This document shows, in pieces, positions 45,701 to 53,862 of a stretch of DNA of 64,000 bases (its first letter is position 1; every line of letters begins with the position of its first letter). The position numbers and the translations under genes were made by a program. The notes beneath the pieces are model-generated. The model searched no databases. It had not been told where the DNA came from and saw only the letters and a program-made list of their open reading frames with translations. Origin of the DNA: Pseudoalteromonas flavipulchra NCIMB 2033 = ATCC BAA-314 (GTDB lineage: Bacteria > Pseudomonadota > Gammaproteobacteria > Enterobacterales > Alteromonadaceae); assembly GCA_000814665.1 (NCBI GenBank), contig JWIH01000007.1:51703-115702 (forward strand). The letters are read 5' to 3'.

Positions 45701-47029
45701 TTAAATTACACTTTTATGACTTTCATCATTTGTCATAAAAATTCGCTTTTGTTTGGGGAAAGCAAACCAAAAGCGAGAGCCTTCACCCACTTTGCTTTCA
45801 ATATGTAAAGCTGAGTCATGACGAGACAACACATGTTTAGTAATTGCTAAACCAAGGCCCGAACCGCCTGTTTTTCGGCTTCGTGCTTTATCCACACGGT
45901 AAAAACGTTCAGTTAGTCGGTTAATGTGTTCAGGCGCTATACCATCGCCATTATCGACAACACTAAACGTCGGTAAGTCATTTTCTAAATACCAACGTAC
46001 ATGAATGTGTCCACCGGGTTTGGTGTAATGAATAGCATTAAAAATTAAATTTGAGTAAGCACTGCGTAACTCATCCCCAGCCCCTTTGATATCCAAAGTC
46101 GGATCAATATCAAAAACGAGCTCATGGCCCTTTTCCTGATTAAGTGACTTCGCTTCGGTATGAATAAGGTCAAGCATCGCTGGAATATTCACGGCTTTGT
46201 CATTGTCTTGCTTTCTCGCCCCTTCGATTCGAGACAAGGAAAGAAGCTGATTTACCAGACTGTCCATCCGCTTACACTGATCTATCATAGTGCCATGTGC
46301 TTTAGCCCACATCGCGGGGGGTGGCATATTATCGCTATCCATCATCTCTAGGTAGCCAGCCATGACGGTTAGCGGCGTCCTTAGCTCATGAGATACGTTT
46401 GCGACAAAGTCTTTGCGCATCTGCTCTAATTGCTTTAGTCGGCTAACATCACGCGCCACTAGCATAAGCTGTTCGGCATAAGGCATGACTCGTATTTCCA
46501 ACACTTGCTCATGTGCAAGCCCGGTCTCAAGCTCTAATGCTTCATCAAAGCGATGTTCATGCATGTATTTTACAAATTTAGGATCTCGGATAAGGTTATC
46601 CAATCTTTGACCATGATCTGTAGGCCATTGCAAACCTAACACTTTCAAGGCTAATTGGTTACACCACACAATACTGAGATCTTGTTGCAATACAACGACC
46701 GCGTCAGGGATAGCTTCAGCCCCCTCTCGAAAACGTCGGATCAGTTCTGCGAGTTCATTGCGCTTTTTGCGATTACGTTGCTGAAGCTGATAGATCCCTT
46801 CAAACACTTGTTCCCAAGCGCCCTTACCTTCAGGTGGATTAAAACTACGTTGGTTGAGCAGCCAGTCGCTCAAACGATAGAGTTGTTTGTAATGCCAAAC
46901 TAATAAGACGAAAGCACCGATGAAAAGAAACAGAAAAGGTGCACTGACTAAATAGCCAATTAAGGCTAGTGGTAGGAAATACAAAAACAGGCGTCTTGTT
47001 AACGCCTGTTTATCAATCACTCGATACAT
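45701..47029 (-). CDS. phoR: Phosphate regulon sensor kinase PhoR
   Basis: Inner-membrane kinase/phosphatase that senses phosphate through the Pst system and controls PhoB. 442 residues with the PhoR plan: two closely spaced TM segments (about 13-30 and 31-46) with almost no periplasmic domain, a cytoplasmic linker, PAS (about 105-195, VVVLQQDLSIVWCN), HisKA with His214 in VSHELRTPLTV, and HATPase with GSGLGLAI. phoB lies 51 nt upstream on the same strand, so phoB-phoR are one operon. A weak Pho-box-like site overlaps its 3' end. Confidence 0.95.
   Translation of the reverse strand: MYRVIDKQALTRRLFLYFLPLALIGYLVSAPFLFLFIGAFVLLVWHYKQLYRLSDWLLNQRSFNPPEGKGAWEQVFEGIYQLQQRNRKKRNELAELIRRFREGAEAIPDAVVVLQQDLSIVWCNQLALKVLGLQWPTDHGQRLDNLIRDPKFVKYMHEHRFDEALELETGLAHEQVLEIRVMPYAEQLMLVARDVSRLKQLEQMRKDFVANVSHELRTPLTVMAGYLEMMDSDNMPPPAMWAKAHGTMIDQCKRMDSLVNQLLSLSRIEGARKQDNDKAVNIPAMLDLIHTEAKSLNQEKGHELVFDIDPTLDIKGAGDELRSAYSNLIFNAIHYTKPGGHIHVRWYLENDLPTFSVVDNGDGIAPEHINRLTERFYRVDKARSRKTGGSGLGLAITKHVLSRHDSALHIESKVGEGSRFWFAFPKQKRIFMTNDESHKSVI
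45705..45722 (-). promoter_or_regulatory. Weak Pho-box candidate upstream of pstS
   Basis: Minus strand reads AAGTCAT-AAAA-GTGTAAT, 5 of 7 bases in each repeat against CTGTCAT/CTGTCAC with the correct 4-nt spacing. It lies about 80 bp upstream of pstS, inside the end of phoR. Plausible from function, weak from sequence. Confidence 0.3.
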
Positions 47030-47080
47030 AGACTAAATCCATTTAGGAACCAAATAATTCAGTTCCTCTTGGAATACTAA

Positions 47081-47770
47081 TTACAGTTTACTCGAAAAGC
47101 GGTAACCTGCACCACGTACGGTTTGCACTAAGCGATCGTGACCAAGCGGTGCGATAGCTTTACGTAAGCGACGAATATGAACGTCTACAGTGCGATCTTC
47201 AACGTACACATTAGTACCCCATACGTGATCTAACAGCTGTTCACGGCTATAAACACGTTCAGGGTGTGTCATGAAGAAATGTAATAAACGAAACTCTGTT
47301 GGCCCCATATCTAACTCAGTGCCTGCAGATGTCACTCGGTGAGAAATAGGGTCTAAACGTAATCCGTGAACTTCTATCGCTTCTTCTAGCGACGTCGGCG
47401 AAACTCGGCGCATTACCGCTTTGATACGAGCCATTAGCTCTTTGGGAGAGAAAGGCTTTGTCACATAATCGTCCGCACCAACCTCTAATCCTTTAACTTT
47501 GTCTTCCTCTTCACCTCTTGCCGTTAGCATGATGATTGGGATCTGACGGGTATATTCACTTTGCTTAAACTTTTTAGCAATTTGAATACCACTGCCTCCT
47601 GGCAGCATCCAGTCTAGTAGCACCATATCTGGATAAGGTTCTACCATAGCAGCAACCGCTGAATCATAGTCTTCCGCTTCAATTGCTTGAAAACCATTTT
47701 GCTCTAGTACGAACACCAACATTTCTCTGATCGGTGCTTCATCATCAACTACAAGTACTTTACGTGACAT
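47081..47770 (-). CDS. phoB: Phosphate regulon response regulator PhoB
   Basis: OmpR-class activator of phosphate-starvation genes. 229 residues from [13 protein letters not shown], the family's standard N terminus; the open frame runs 31 codons further upstream through the Pho box and is rejected. Receiver: Asp53 in [12 protein letters not shown] in [11 protein letters not shown] in VTKPFSPKE. The winged-helix domain has [15 protein letters not shown] and ends in [11 protein letters not shown]. It leads the phoB-phoR pair and has a good Pho box 53 bp upstream, which implies autoregulation. Confidence 0.96.
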   Translation of the reverse strand: MSRKVLVVDDEAPIREMLVFVLEQNGFQAIEAEDYDSAVAAMVEPYPDMVLLDWMLPGGSGIQIAKKFKQSEYTRQIPIIMLTARGEEEDKVKGLEVGADDYVTKPFSPKELMARIKAVMRRVSPTSLEEAIEVHGLRLDPISHRVTSAGTELDMGPTEFRLLHFFMTHPERVYSREQLLDHVWGTNVYVEDRTVDVHIRRLRKAIAPLGHDRLVQTVRGAGYRFSSKL

Positions 47771-47822
47771 TCCCAATGTTCTCTCGTTACCGACGTTGTT
47801 GATGTCATTATTATGACTAACT

Positions 47823-47840
47823 GTGACATTTTTATGAAAG
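47823..47840 (-). promoter_or_regulatory. Pho box upstream of phoB
   Basis: Minus strand CTTTCAT-AAAA-ATGTCAC matches the consensus CTGTCAT-N4-CTGTCAC at 6 of 7 bases in each half with exact spacing. It lies 53 bp upstream of the phoB start codon, where PhoB would activate its own operon. Confidence 0.7.
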
Positions 47841-48070
47841 TGTAACGTGTAAACGCAAAACAAGCCAAAAAAATCTCTTTTTTGGCTACAAAGGGAATAC
47901 CTTATTTATTTATAGTCATATGATTTTAAACATATTTTATGCTAAATATTGGTTTCAAAATAGTGTTTTCGAAATATGGACTAAGACCTCCAAGCCATAC
48001 AATAAAAGCGGCGGCGCAATTCACCGCAAAGTCAGCACGCCTTTTGTAAATAGCCATACGCTTTTGTAAA

Positions 48071-49024
48071 TTAAAAGTCATATCTCAATGTGACCGCCAT
48101 CGTGTTGTGATCTTCGTTGTTATCCAAAGAAAATTTCGAATACCAAAGATACATACGAGCTTGTTTACTTAAACTTTTTTCCACACCCACAGAGGCTGCA
48201 TTGCCAGAGTCCTTCAGCTTACCCGCTGCCCCATCCGAATCTTGATATTGAGCCAGTAAGGTATATGACTCAATTTGGTAGGCAGCACTCACCATAAAAC
48301 TGTCTACTTCCTCGTCACTATCTATCGCTTCATTTTGCTGATACATACCGCCGAGTTTAAAGTCTCCTAGTTTTCCTTGTACCGTCACGCGATTAATGTC
48401 TTGCCCCGCAACTTTATTATCATGGGCAACAGCAACATATACATTGGTTTTCTTGAGTTTGCTATCACCGTAACTTGCCGACAAAGATAAGCCATCTTCG
48501 CCGTTTTGTTTGCTGTTGTCTTCGGCAATATAACTCACCGTAAACTGCAAATGATTGATCGCTGGAGTCGTATATTGCACGGTGTCACCAAGGCGATTTT
48601 CACCAACAAAGAACGAATTAATATCACCAGAAAAGTCATTCATTAAGTCCACTTTGCCTTGCGACTTTTTCATCGGTGTATCATCACGGCCGATCAGGAG
48701 CTGACCATAGCTCCCTTTAACCCCAAGATACTGAGAGCGTGCTGTAAGATTATCACCTGACTTACCATCTTTATCTTGATCCGTGATCTCAACTTGGAAT
48801 TCATATTTATAAAAAATCTCAAGTCCTTCTTGCAGCTTTGCAGCCCCCTTTAATCCCATGCGAGAGTTGTAGCTTTCAATTGAAGTATCGCTGTCACCAT
48901 CTTTATCAGAATTCTGTACACCGACATGAGCTCTACCGTATAGAGATACAGCTTCGTTTGCATAACTACAAACACTCATAGAGCAAAGGCTTAGAGCAAC
49001 AAATGGTAGGTATTTCATTTTCAT
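48071..49024 (-). CDS. Gram-negative general porin
   Basis: 317-residue outer-membrane porin. Signal peptide with cleavage near SYANEA; mature N terminus VSLYGRAHVGVQ is the classic porin first strand, followed by SRMGLKGAAKLQEGLEIFYKYEFQ and RSQYLGVKGSYGQLLIGRDDTP (barrel and L3 constriction region). It ends in VTLRYDF with terminal Phe for BAM. Good ribosome-binding site AAGGTG. It lies downstream of the phoB promoter region. Its own upstream region carries a striking GATC-containing repeat array, so its regulation may be special. Confidence 0.9.
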   Translation of the reverse strand: MKMKYLPFVALSLCSMSVCSYANEAVSLYGRAHVGVQNSDKDGDSDTSIESYNSRMGLKGAAKLQEGLEIFYKYEFQVEITDQDKDGKSGDNLTARSQYLGVKGSYGQLLIGRDDTPMKKSQGKVDLMNDFSGDINSFFVGENRLGDTVQYTTPAINHLQFTVSYIAEDNSKQNGEDGLSLSASYGDSKLKKTNVYVAVAHDNKVAGQDINRVTVQGKLGDFKLGGMYQQNEAIDSDEEVDSFMVSAAYQIESYTLLAQYQDSDGAAGKLKDSGNAASVGVEKSLSKQARMYLWYSKFSLDNNEDHNTMAVTLRYDF

Positions 49025-49163
49025 CTTTGATCACCTTGGATAGTATTTGGGCGCAGTACAACAAGGTTTGAGATGCCGAAGCCAGACAGAGAGGACGCAG
49101 CGAACAGATCTCGTATTTTTAAAGTTAGACACTTTTAGCTGGAGATCAAGAAACTGACTCCGG

Positions 49164-49545
49164 GATCAGTATTTTATTAACTGCTAGGGATCATCCACTG
49201 TCAGGATCAGATTTTTACTAACAAGATCGTCCCCAAGATCATTTTCTTACTAACTTCTTACTGCTTCACGCTGGATCAAGTTGGTATAAAAATGATCTAA
49301 GCGAAGCTAACTTATTGATCTGAGGTTTTGAAATATATCCACTTAGTCAAACAATGATCTTTGTTAGTAAAGATCTGATCCCTATTTACCTCGCTAGTAA
49401 AATGGCGATCTAAGTATATTTTCATCCAGCAAACCCTATTAAGCTAGGTTTCAAATCAAGGATCAGATACAAAAAAGCCTCTATTTCAGAGGCTTTTTGA
49501 GGTATCAAAGTGCGATGCACAATTTTACTTAGTCAAATTTTGATC
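49164..49545. repeat. Iteron-like array of GATC-N6-TTACTAAC units
   Basis: Units with GATC and an 8-mer at a fixed 10-nt offset. Plus orientation: 49164-49181 (TTATTAAC), 49205-49222 (TTACTAAC), 49237-49254 (TTACTAAC), and weak 49294-49311 (AAGCTAAC). Minus orientation: 49280-49297 (ATACCAAC), 49342-49359 (TGACTAAG), 49363-49380 (TTACTAAC), 49393-49410 (TTACTAGC), 49528-49545 (TGACTAAG). The N6 is A/T-rich, approaching AGATTT. The intervals contain further GATC sites: 14 between 49144 and 49464. The array fills most of the gap between the porin start and fba. Likely a multi-site protein-binding region sensitive to Dam methylation; the protein is unknown. Confidence 0.75.
49472..49498. terminator. 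Bidirectional terminator of fba
   Basis: AAAAAGCCTC-TATTTCA-GAGGCTTTTT, about 55 nt past the fba stop codon, with A- and T-runs allowing action on either strand. It separates the epd-pgk-fba unit from the porin upstream region. Confidence 0.9.
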
Positions 49546-49552
49546 CGGTAAG

Positions 49553-50617
49553 TTATTTCACTTTAGGATCTAACTCACCTGTTAGATATCTCAAGTGCAT
49601 ATCATCAAGTGAAATTGGCTTGATCTTAGCTGCTTGACCTGCTGTACCGAACGCTTCGTAGCGCGCAATACAGATCTCAGTCATCGCTTTCGTCGCTTCA
49701 GCTAAGAATTTGCGTGGATCGAAATTGCTTGGGTTTTGCGCAAGGTGGCGACGAATAGCACCTGTTGATGCTAAACGTAGATCGGTATCGATATTAACTT
49801 TACGAACACCGAATTTAATACCTTCAACAATTTGCTCAACCGGTACACCGTAAGTCTCAGGGATTTCACCACCAAACTCATTGATGATTGCTAACCAGTC
49901 CTGCGGAACTGAAGACGAACCATGCATTACTAAGTGAGTATCAGGAATACGAGCGTGGATTTCTTTGATGCGATTAATTGCTAAGATATCGCCCGTTGGT
50001 GGACGAGTAAATTTATAAGCACCGTGTGATGTACCACATGCAATAGCAAGCGCATCTACATTGGTTTTCTTGACGAAGTCTGCAGCTTCTTCAGGATCTG
50101 TGAGTAGCTGATCTTCTGTTAATTTACCTTCAGCGCCAATACCGTCTTCTTCACCAGCTTCACCAGTCTCAAGAGAACCAAGTACACCTAGCTCGCCCTC
50201 AACAGACACGCCACACGCGTGCGCCATTTCAACGGTACGACGAGTAACATCCACATTATACTCGTAGCTTGAAGGCGTTTTACCGTCTTCCATTAGAGAG
50301 CCGTCCATCATGACTGATGAGAAACCAAGTTGAATTGAGCGCTGACATACAGCAGGTGAAGTACCATGATCTTGGTGCATTACAACTGGAATATGAGGCC
50401 ATTCTTCTACAGCCGCTAAAATCATGTGGCGGATAAATGGTGCACCAGCATATTTGCGTGCACCAGCAGAACCTTGCACGATAACCGGACTATTTGTCTT
50501 GTCCGCAGCTTCCATGATCGCACGCATTTGCTCTTGGTTATTCACGTTAAATGCCGGAACGCCATAACCATGCTCAGCTGCATGATCGAGAAGTTGACGC
50601 ATACTGATTAAAGCCAT
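49553..50617 (-). CDS. fba: Class II fructose-bisphosphate aldolase
   Basis: Zinc aldolase of glycolysis/gluconeogenesis. 354 residues from [12 protein letters not shown]; the start has GGAG at the right distance and 23 extra upstream codons are rejected. Zinc ligands are in [11 protein letters not shown] and the GTSHGAYKF and [10 protein letters not shown] loops; the catalytic Asp is in HQDHG. The segment [28 protein letters not shown] is conserved. It follows pgk in the order epd-pgk-fba, as in E. coli. A terminator follows. Confidence 0.97.
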   Translation of the reverse strand: MALISMRQLLDHAAEHGYGVPAFNVNNQEQMRAIMEAADKTNSPVIVQGSAGARKYAGAPFIRHMILAAVEEWPHIPVVMHQDHGTSPAVCQRSIQLGFSSVMMDGSLMEDGKTPSSYEYNVDVTRRTVEMAHACGVSVEGELGVLGSLETGEAGEEDGIGAEGKLTEDQLLTDPEEAADFVKKTNVDALAIACGTSHGAYKFTRPPTGDILAINRIKEIHARIPDTHLVMHGSSSVPQDWLAIINEFGGEIPETYGVPVEQIVEGIKFGVRKVNIDTDLRLASTGAIRRHLAQNPSNFDPRKFLAEATKAMTEICIARYEAFGTAGQAAKIKPISLDDMHLRYLTGELDPKVK

Positions 50618-50815
50618 ATTGCTTTTCTCCAATTGTTGATAGCCACCGCTATCGGTTTGAACGGATAATATGTTTACACCAGCCAACGCTGATGAAGTTA
50701 ACCACTTTATTTGTTGGCTAACCGGACGCTACGCGTCGTCAAGCAAACATCAAGTATGTGAGAGAGTGATGTTTACCTGATATTAAGAGGCAGCTTAACG
50801 CTACCTCAATCAATT

Positions 50816-51994
50816 TTAGTCTTTAGCTCGCTGCTCAAGCATGGCGACCGCAGGAAGTGTTTTACCCTCAAGGAATTCAAGGAAAGCACCACCACCTGTA
50901 GAAATATAAGAGATATCTTGCTCAACACCATACTTATCAATAGCAGCTAACGTATCACCACCACCAGCAATTGAGAATGCTGACGACTTAGCGATAGCAT
51001 TGGCAATCGCTTCAGTACCATTACCAAATTGGTCAAATTCGAATACGCCCACAGGGCCATTCCAAACCACAGTGCCGGCATTTGCAATGATCTCAGCAAG
51101 TTGAGTTGCAGTATCAGGACCGATGTCGAAGATCATGTCTTCGTCTGACACTTCGCTTACATCTTTAATGGTAGCAACTGCAGATTCTGAAAACTCATTA
51201 CCTACAACCACATCAGTCGGAACAGGAATATCACCGTCATTCGCTCTAGCAGCGGCCACTAGCTTGTTCGCTTCAGGGATCAAATCCGCTTCGTACAGCG
51301 ACTTACCGACAGGGTTACCCGCTGCAGCAATGAAAGTATTCGCGATACCGCCACCAGTAACGAGTTGGTCAACAACCTTAGACAATGAATCAAGCACGGT
51401 TAGTTTGGTTGATACTTTAGAGCCGCCAACGATGGCCACCAAAGGACGAGCTGGGTTATCTAGTGCTTTGCCAAGTGCGTCTAGTTCAGCCGCAAGCAAT
51501 GGACCTGCACAAGCCACCTCAGCATACAAGCCAACACCATGTGTTGAAGCCTGTGCGCGGTGCGCAGTACCAAAGGCATCCATCACGTAGACATCACAAA
51601 GCGCTGCTAGTTTTTTCGCGAGTACTTCATCGTCTTTTTTCTCGCCAACGTTAAAACGCACGTTTTCGAATACGATAACTTCATTGTCTTGTACATCCAC
51701 GCCGTCAAGATAGTCAGTCACTAAACGTACATCTTGAGATAACGCATCATTAAGATAATCCACAACCGGCTGCATAGAATATTGTGCATCATATTCTCCC
51801 TCAGTTGGACGACCAAGGTGAGACATCACCATCACTTTAGCACCTTTTTCGAGCGCTAATTTGATACTAGGTAGTGCAGCACGGATCCGCGCGTCCGACG
51901 CGACTTTGCCATCTTTAATTGGCACATTTAGGTCTTCGCGGATCAACACACGCTTGCCGTTTAAATCTAAATCCGCCATCTTAATGACTGACAT
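50816..51994 (-). CDS. pgk: Phosphoglycerate kinase
   Basis: Transfers phosphate between 1,3-bisphosphoglycerate and ADP. 392 residues from [11 protein letters not shown], preceded by AGGAGA; 9 upstream codons rejected. N-terminal substrate site: [14 protein letters not shown] and [19 protein letters not shown]. Hinge and nucleotide site: [27 protein letters not shown] and [24 protein letters not shown]. It lies between epd and fba, with a 198-bp gap to fba. Confidence 0.97.
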   Translation of the reverse strand: MSVIKMADLDLNGKRVLIREDLNVPIKDGKVASDARIRAALPSIKLALEKGAKVMVMSHLGRPTEGEYDAQYSMQPVVDYLNDALSQDVRLVTDYLDGVDVQDNEVIVFENVRFNVGEKKDDEVLAKKLAALCDVYVMDAFGTAHRAQASTHGVGLYAEVACAGPLLAAELDALGKALDNPARPLVAIVGGSKVSTKLTVLDSLSKVVDQLVTGGGIANTFIAAAGNPVGKSLYEADLIPEANKLVAAARANDGDIPVPTDVVVGNEFSESAVATIKDVSEVSDEDMIFDIGPDTATQLAEIIANAGTVVWNGPVGVFEFDQFGNGTEAIANAIAKSSAFSIAGGGDTLAAIDKYGVEQDISYISTGGGAFLEFLEGKTLPAVAMLEQRAKD

Positions 51995-52121
51995 TGGACA
52001 TCTCCTTAAAGAACGATACATTTTGTTATCTACAAGGCAGCAATCGTTTGCTACCTCGGTTTGAATTATTGTTTTAATTTTGTGCAGACAATTTGATTAT
52101 AACAGCGTCTGAAACAAATGA

Positions 52122-53132
52122 TTAGCCACGCATCATCACGCAAGCGGTATCAAGCATACGATTAGCAAAACCCCACTCGTTATCACACCAAACTAGTAGC
52201 TTAACCAAGCGCTTGTGACTCACTCGAGTTTGCGTACCATCTATAATACAAGAATGTGGATCGTGATTAAAATCAACCGACACTAGCGGCTCTTCAGTGT
52301 AGCTCAGTACCCCTTCTAAACGGCCACCAGCAGCCTGCTTTAGAACTGAGTTTACCGCATCAATTGTGACATTTTCATTGAGCGTCACACTCAGATCCAT
52401 CGCCGTAACATTGATTGTTGGCACCCGTACCGCGATCGCCTCAAAACGACCTTGGAACTTAGGTAAAATACGTTCAATACCGCGAGCCAGCTTAGTATCA
52501 ACAGGAATGATGGATTGGCTTGCCGCACGCGTACGACGCAAATCACTGTGATAAGCATCAATCACTTGTTGATCATGCATAGAGGCGTGAATAGTCGTAA
52601 TAGCACCGGACTCAACACCAAACTTATCGTCTAGCACTTTAATTACCGGAACAATACAGTTTGTTGTACATGAGCCGTTAGACACAATGGTGTGCTCAGG
52701 TAACAGTATTTCTTCGTTGATACCGAAGATCACCGTCGCATCAACATCAGCATCAGCAGGATGTGAAAATAATACTTTCTTTGCCCCAGCCTGAATATGC
52801 GCAAGTGCGTGCTGACGAGAATGATAGACGCCAGTGCAATCGAGCACCACATCAACATCCAGCGCGCGCCAAGGCAGGTGACTTGGATCTGGCTCTGAAA
52901 ATAACTGGATCTTATCCTCAGCTACTTCCAAAAAAGATTCTGTTAACGAAACTGGAAAAGCAAAACGCCCATGTGAGGTATCGTATTTTAGAAGATGCGC
53001 GATCCCTTTAGGATCCGCCAACTCATTGATGGCTACAATTTGTATTTCGTGGTGACGACCCGACTCATAGAGTGCTCTTACGATATTACGCCCTATTCGA
53101 CCAAAGCCATTAATTGCAAGCTTGATTGTCAT
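52122..53132 (-). CDS. epd: D-erythrose-4-phosphate dehydrogenase
   Basis: GAPDH-family enzyme oxidising erythrose 4-phosphate to 4-phosphoerythronate for pyridoxal phosphate synthesis. 336 residues. Rossmann motif [19 protein letters not shown]; active-site cysteine in [13 protein letters not shown] (about 155); catalytic His in [12 protein letters not shown]. Assigned to Epd rather than GapA because of the [31 protein letters not shown] segment and its place upstream of pgk-fba, the E. coli order. A glycolytic GAPDH role cannot be excluded. Confidence 0.9.
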   Translation of the reverse strand: MTIKLAINGFGRIGRNIVRALYESGRHHEIQIVAINELADPKGIAHLLKYDTSHGRFAFPVSLTESFLEVAEDKIQLFSEPDPSHLPWRALDVDVVLDCTGVYHSRQHALAHIQAGAKKVLFSHPADADVDATVIFGINEEILLPEHTIVSNGSCTTNCIVPVIKVLDDKFGVESGAITTIHASMHDQQVIDAYHSDLRRTRAASQSIIPVDTKLARGIERILPKFQGRFEAIAVRVPTINVTAMDLSVTLNENVTIDAVNSVLKQAAGGRLEGVLSYTEEPLVSVDFNHDPHSCIIDGTQTRVSHKRLVKLLVWCDNEWGFANRMLDTACVMMRG

Positions 53133-53241
53133 TAAATTGAAAATCCATGAAGTCGCAAGTACGAAAGTTCCCCTTCGTTTTGATGGCGCTATTGTAATCG
53201 ACCTGAGTGAAATGTGTAAGGGGCTAGGGCAATTTTTTAAC

Positions 53242-53859
53242 TCAAGTTAAATCCGCAATTTTACATTTACCGCCAGCACAAATGGCCTGAGATTGCGCCA
53301 ACAGCAGTTCCGCTGTCGCTAAAGCATCGCTAAGCGCATCATGCAATTGGTGAGGAGGTAAACCATAACGCATTCTACAAGCGTTTAGTGTTAATGCATC
53401 TTGCGCCAACGGATAGCCTTGCTTTAACACACGACGCTTATCTATCTGCATGGTATCTAACAACAAAGCAGGTCTTACGTTTAGCTCAAAGCGCTGAAAT
53501 GCCGCCTTAAGAAACGCCCAATCCATCTGTACGTTATGACATACCAACACTTTACCGTGGAGCGCGCGCTGAAGCGCCAGCAACAAAGTTTGTAAGGACT
53601 CACCATCTGCCAATTGACTACTATCAATACCGTGAAAAACTGGACTTTGTGCAAGCGTTCGCACTTCACTGTTCAAATGATACTGTGCATCTTTCACCTG
53701 GATCCGCATATTTTTAATCGGCAACCAACCAGCCGACACAATTTCATGGCGCTTAGGATCAAGCCCTGTGAGCTCAAGGTCAAGCACCACCAACTCGGCT
53801 TGCGCAAACGGCTGATGTTTATAGCGCCACTTAGCAACAGAGTGAGAAAACCAGTTCAT
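53242..53859 (-). CDS. DnaQ-like 3'-5' exonuclease
   Basis: 205-residue DEDDh exonuclease. ExoI motif [22 protein letters not shown] (Asp and Glu), ExoII in [16 protein letters not shown], and Exo[17 protein letters not shown] with His and Asp. It resembles the epsilon-like exonuclease that neighbours the DUF294 protein next to the acetate-type symporter in vibrios. The physiological substrate is unknown. It is 3 nt from the DUF294 gene and is the last gene of the leftward unit DUF4212-symporter-DUF294-exonuclease. Confidence 0.88.
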   Translation of the reverse strand: MNWFSHSVAKWRYKHQPFAQAELVVLDLELTGLDPKRHEIVSAGWLPIKNMRIQVKDAQYHLNSEVRTLAQSPVFHGIDSSQLADGESLQTLLLALQRALHGKVLVCHNVQMDWAFLKAAFQRFELNVRPALLLDTMQIDKRRVLKQGYPLAQDALTLNACRMRYGLPPHQLHDALSDALATAELLLAQSQAICAGGKCKIADLT

Positions 53860-53862
53860 TGC

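Noticed and set aside
47771-47863. Upstream extension of phoB by 31 codons
   Set aside because: The extension runs through the Pho box and precedes the family's normal N terminus.
48000-48070. Direct repeat ACGC(C)TTTTGTAAAT after the porin gene
   Set aside because: Two copies of about 13 bp with no symmetry, function or partner; too little to call.
49144-49464. Replication origin oriC
   Set aside because: GATC density is origin-like, but I see no consensus DnaA boxes (only loose matches such as TATATCCAC), no AT-rich 13-mers, and no dnaA, gidA or mnmE nearby.
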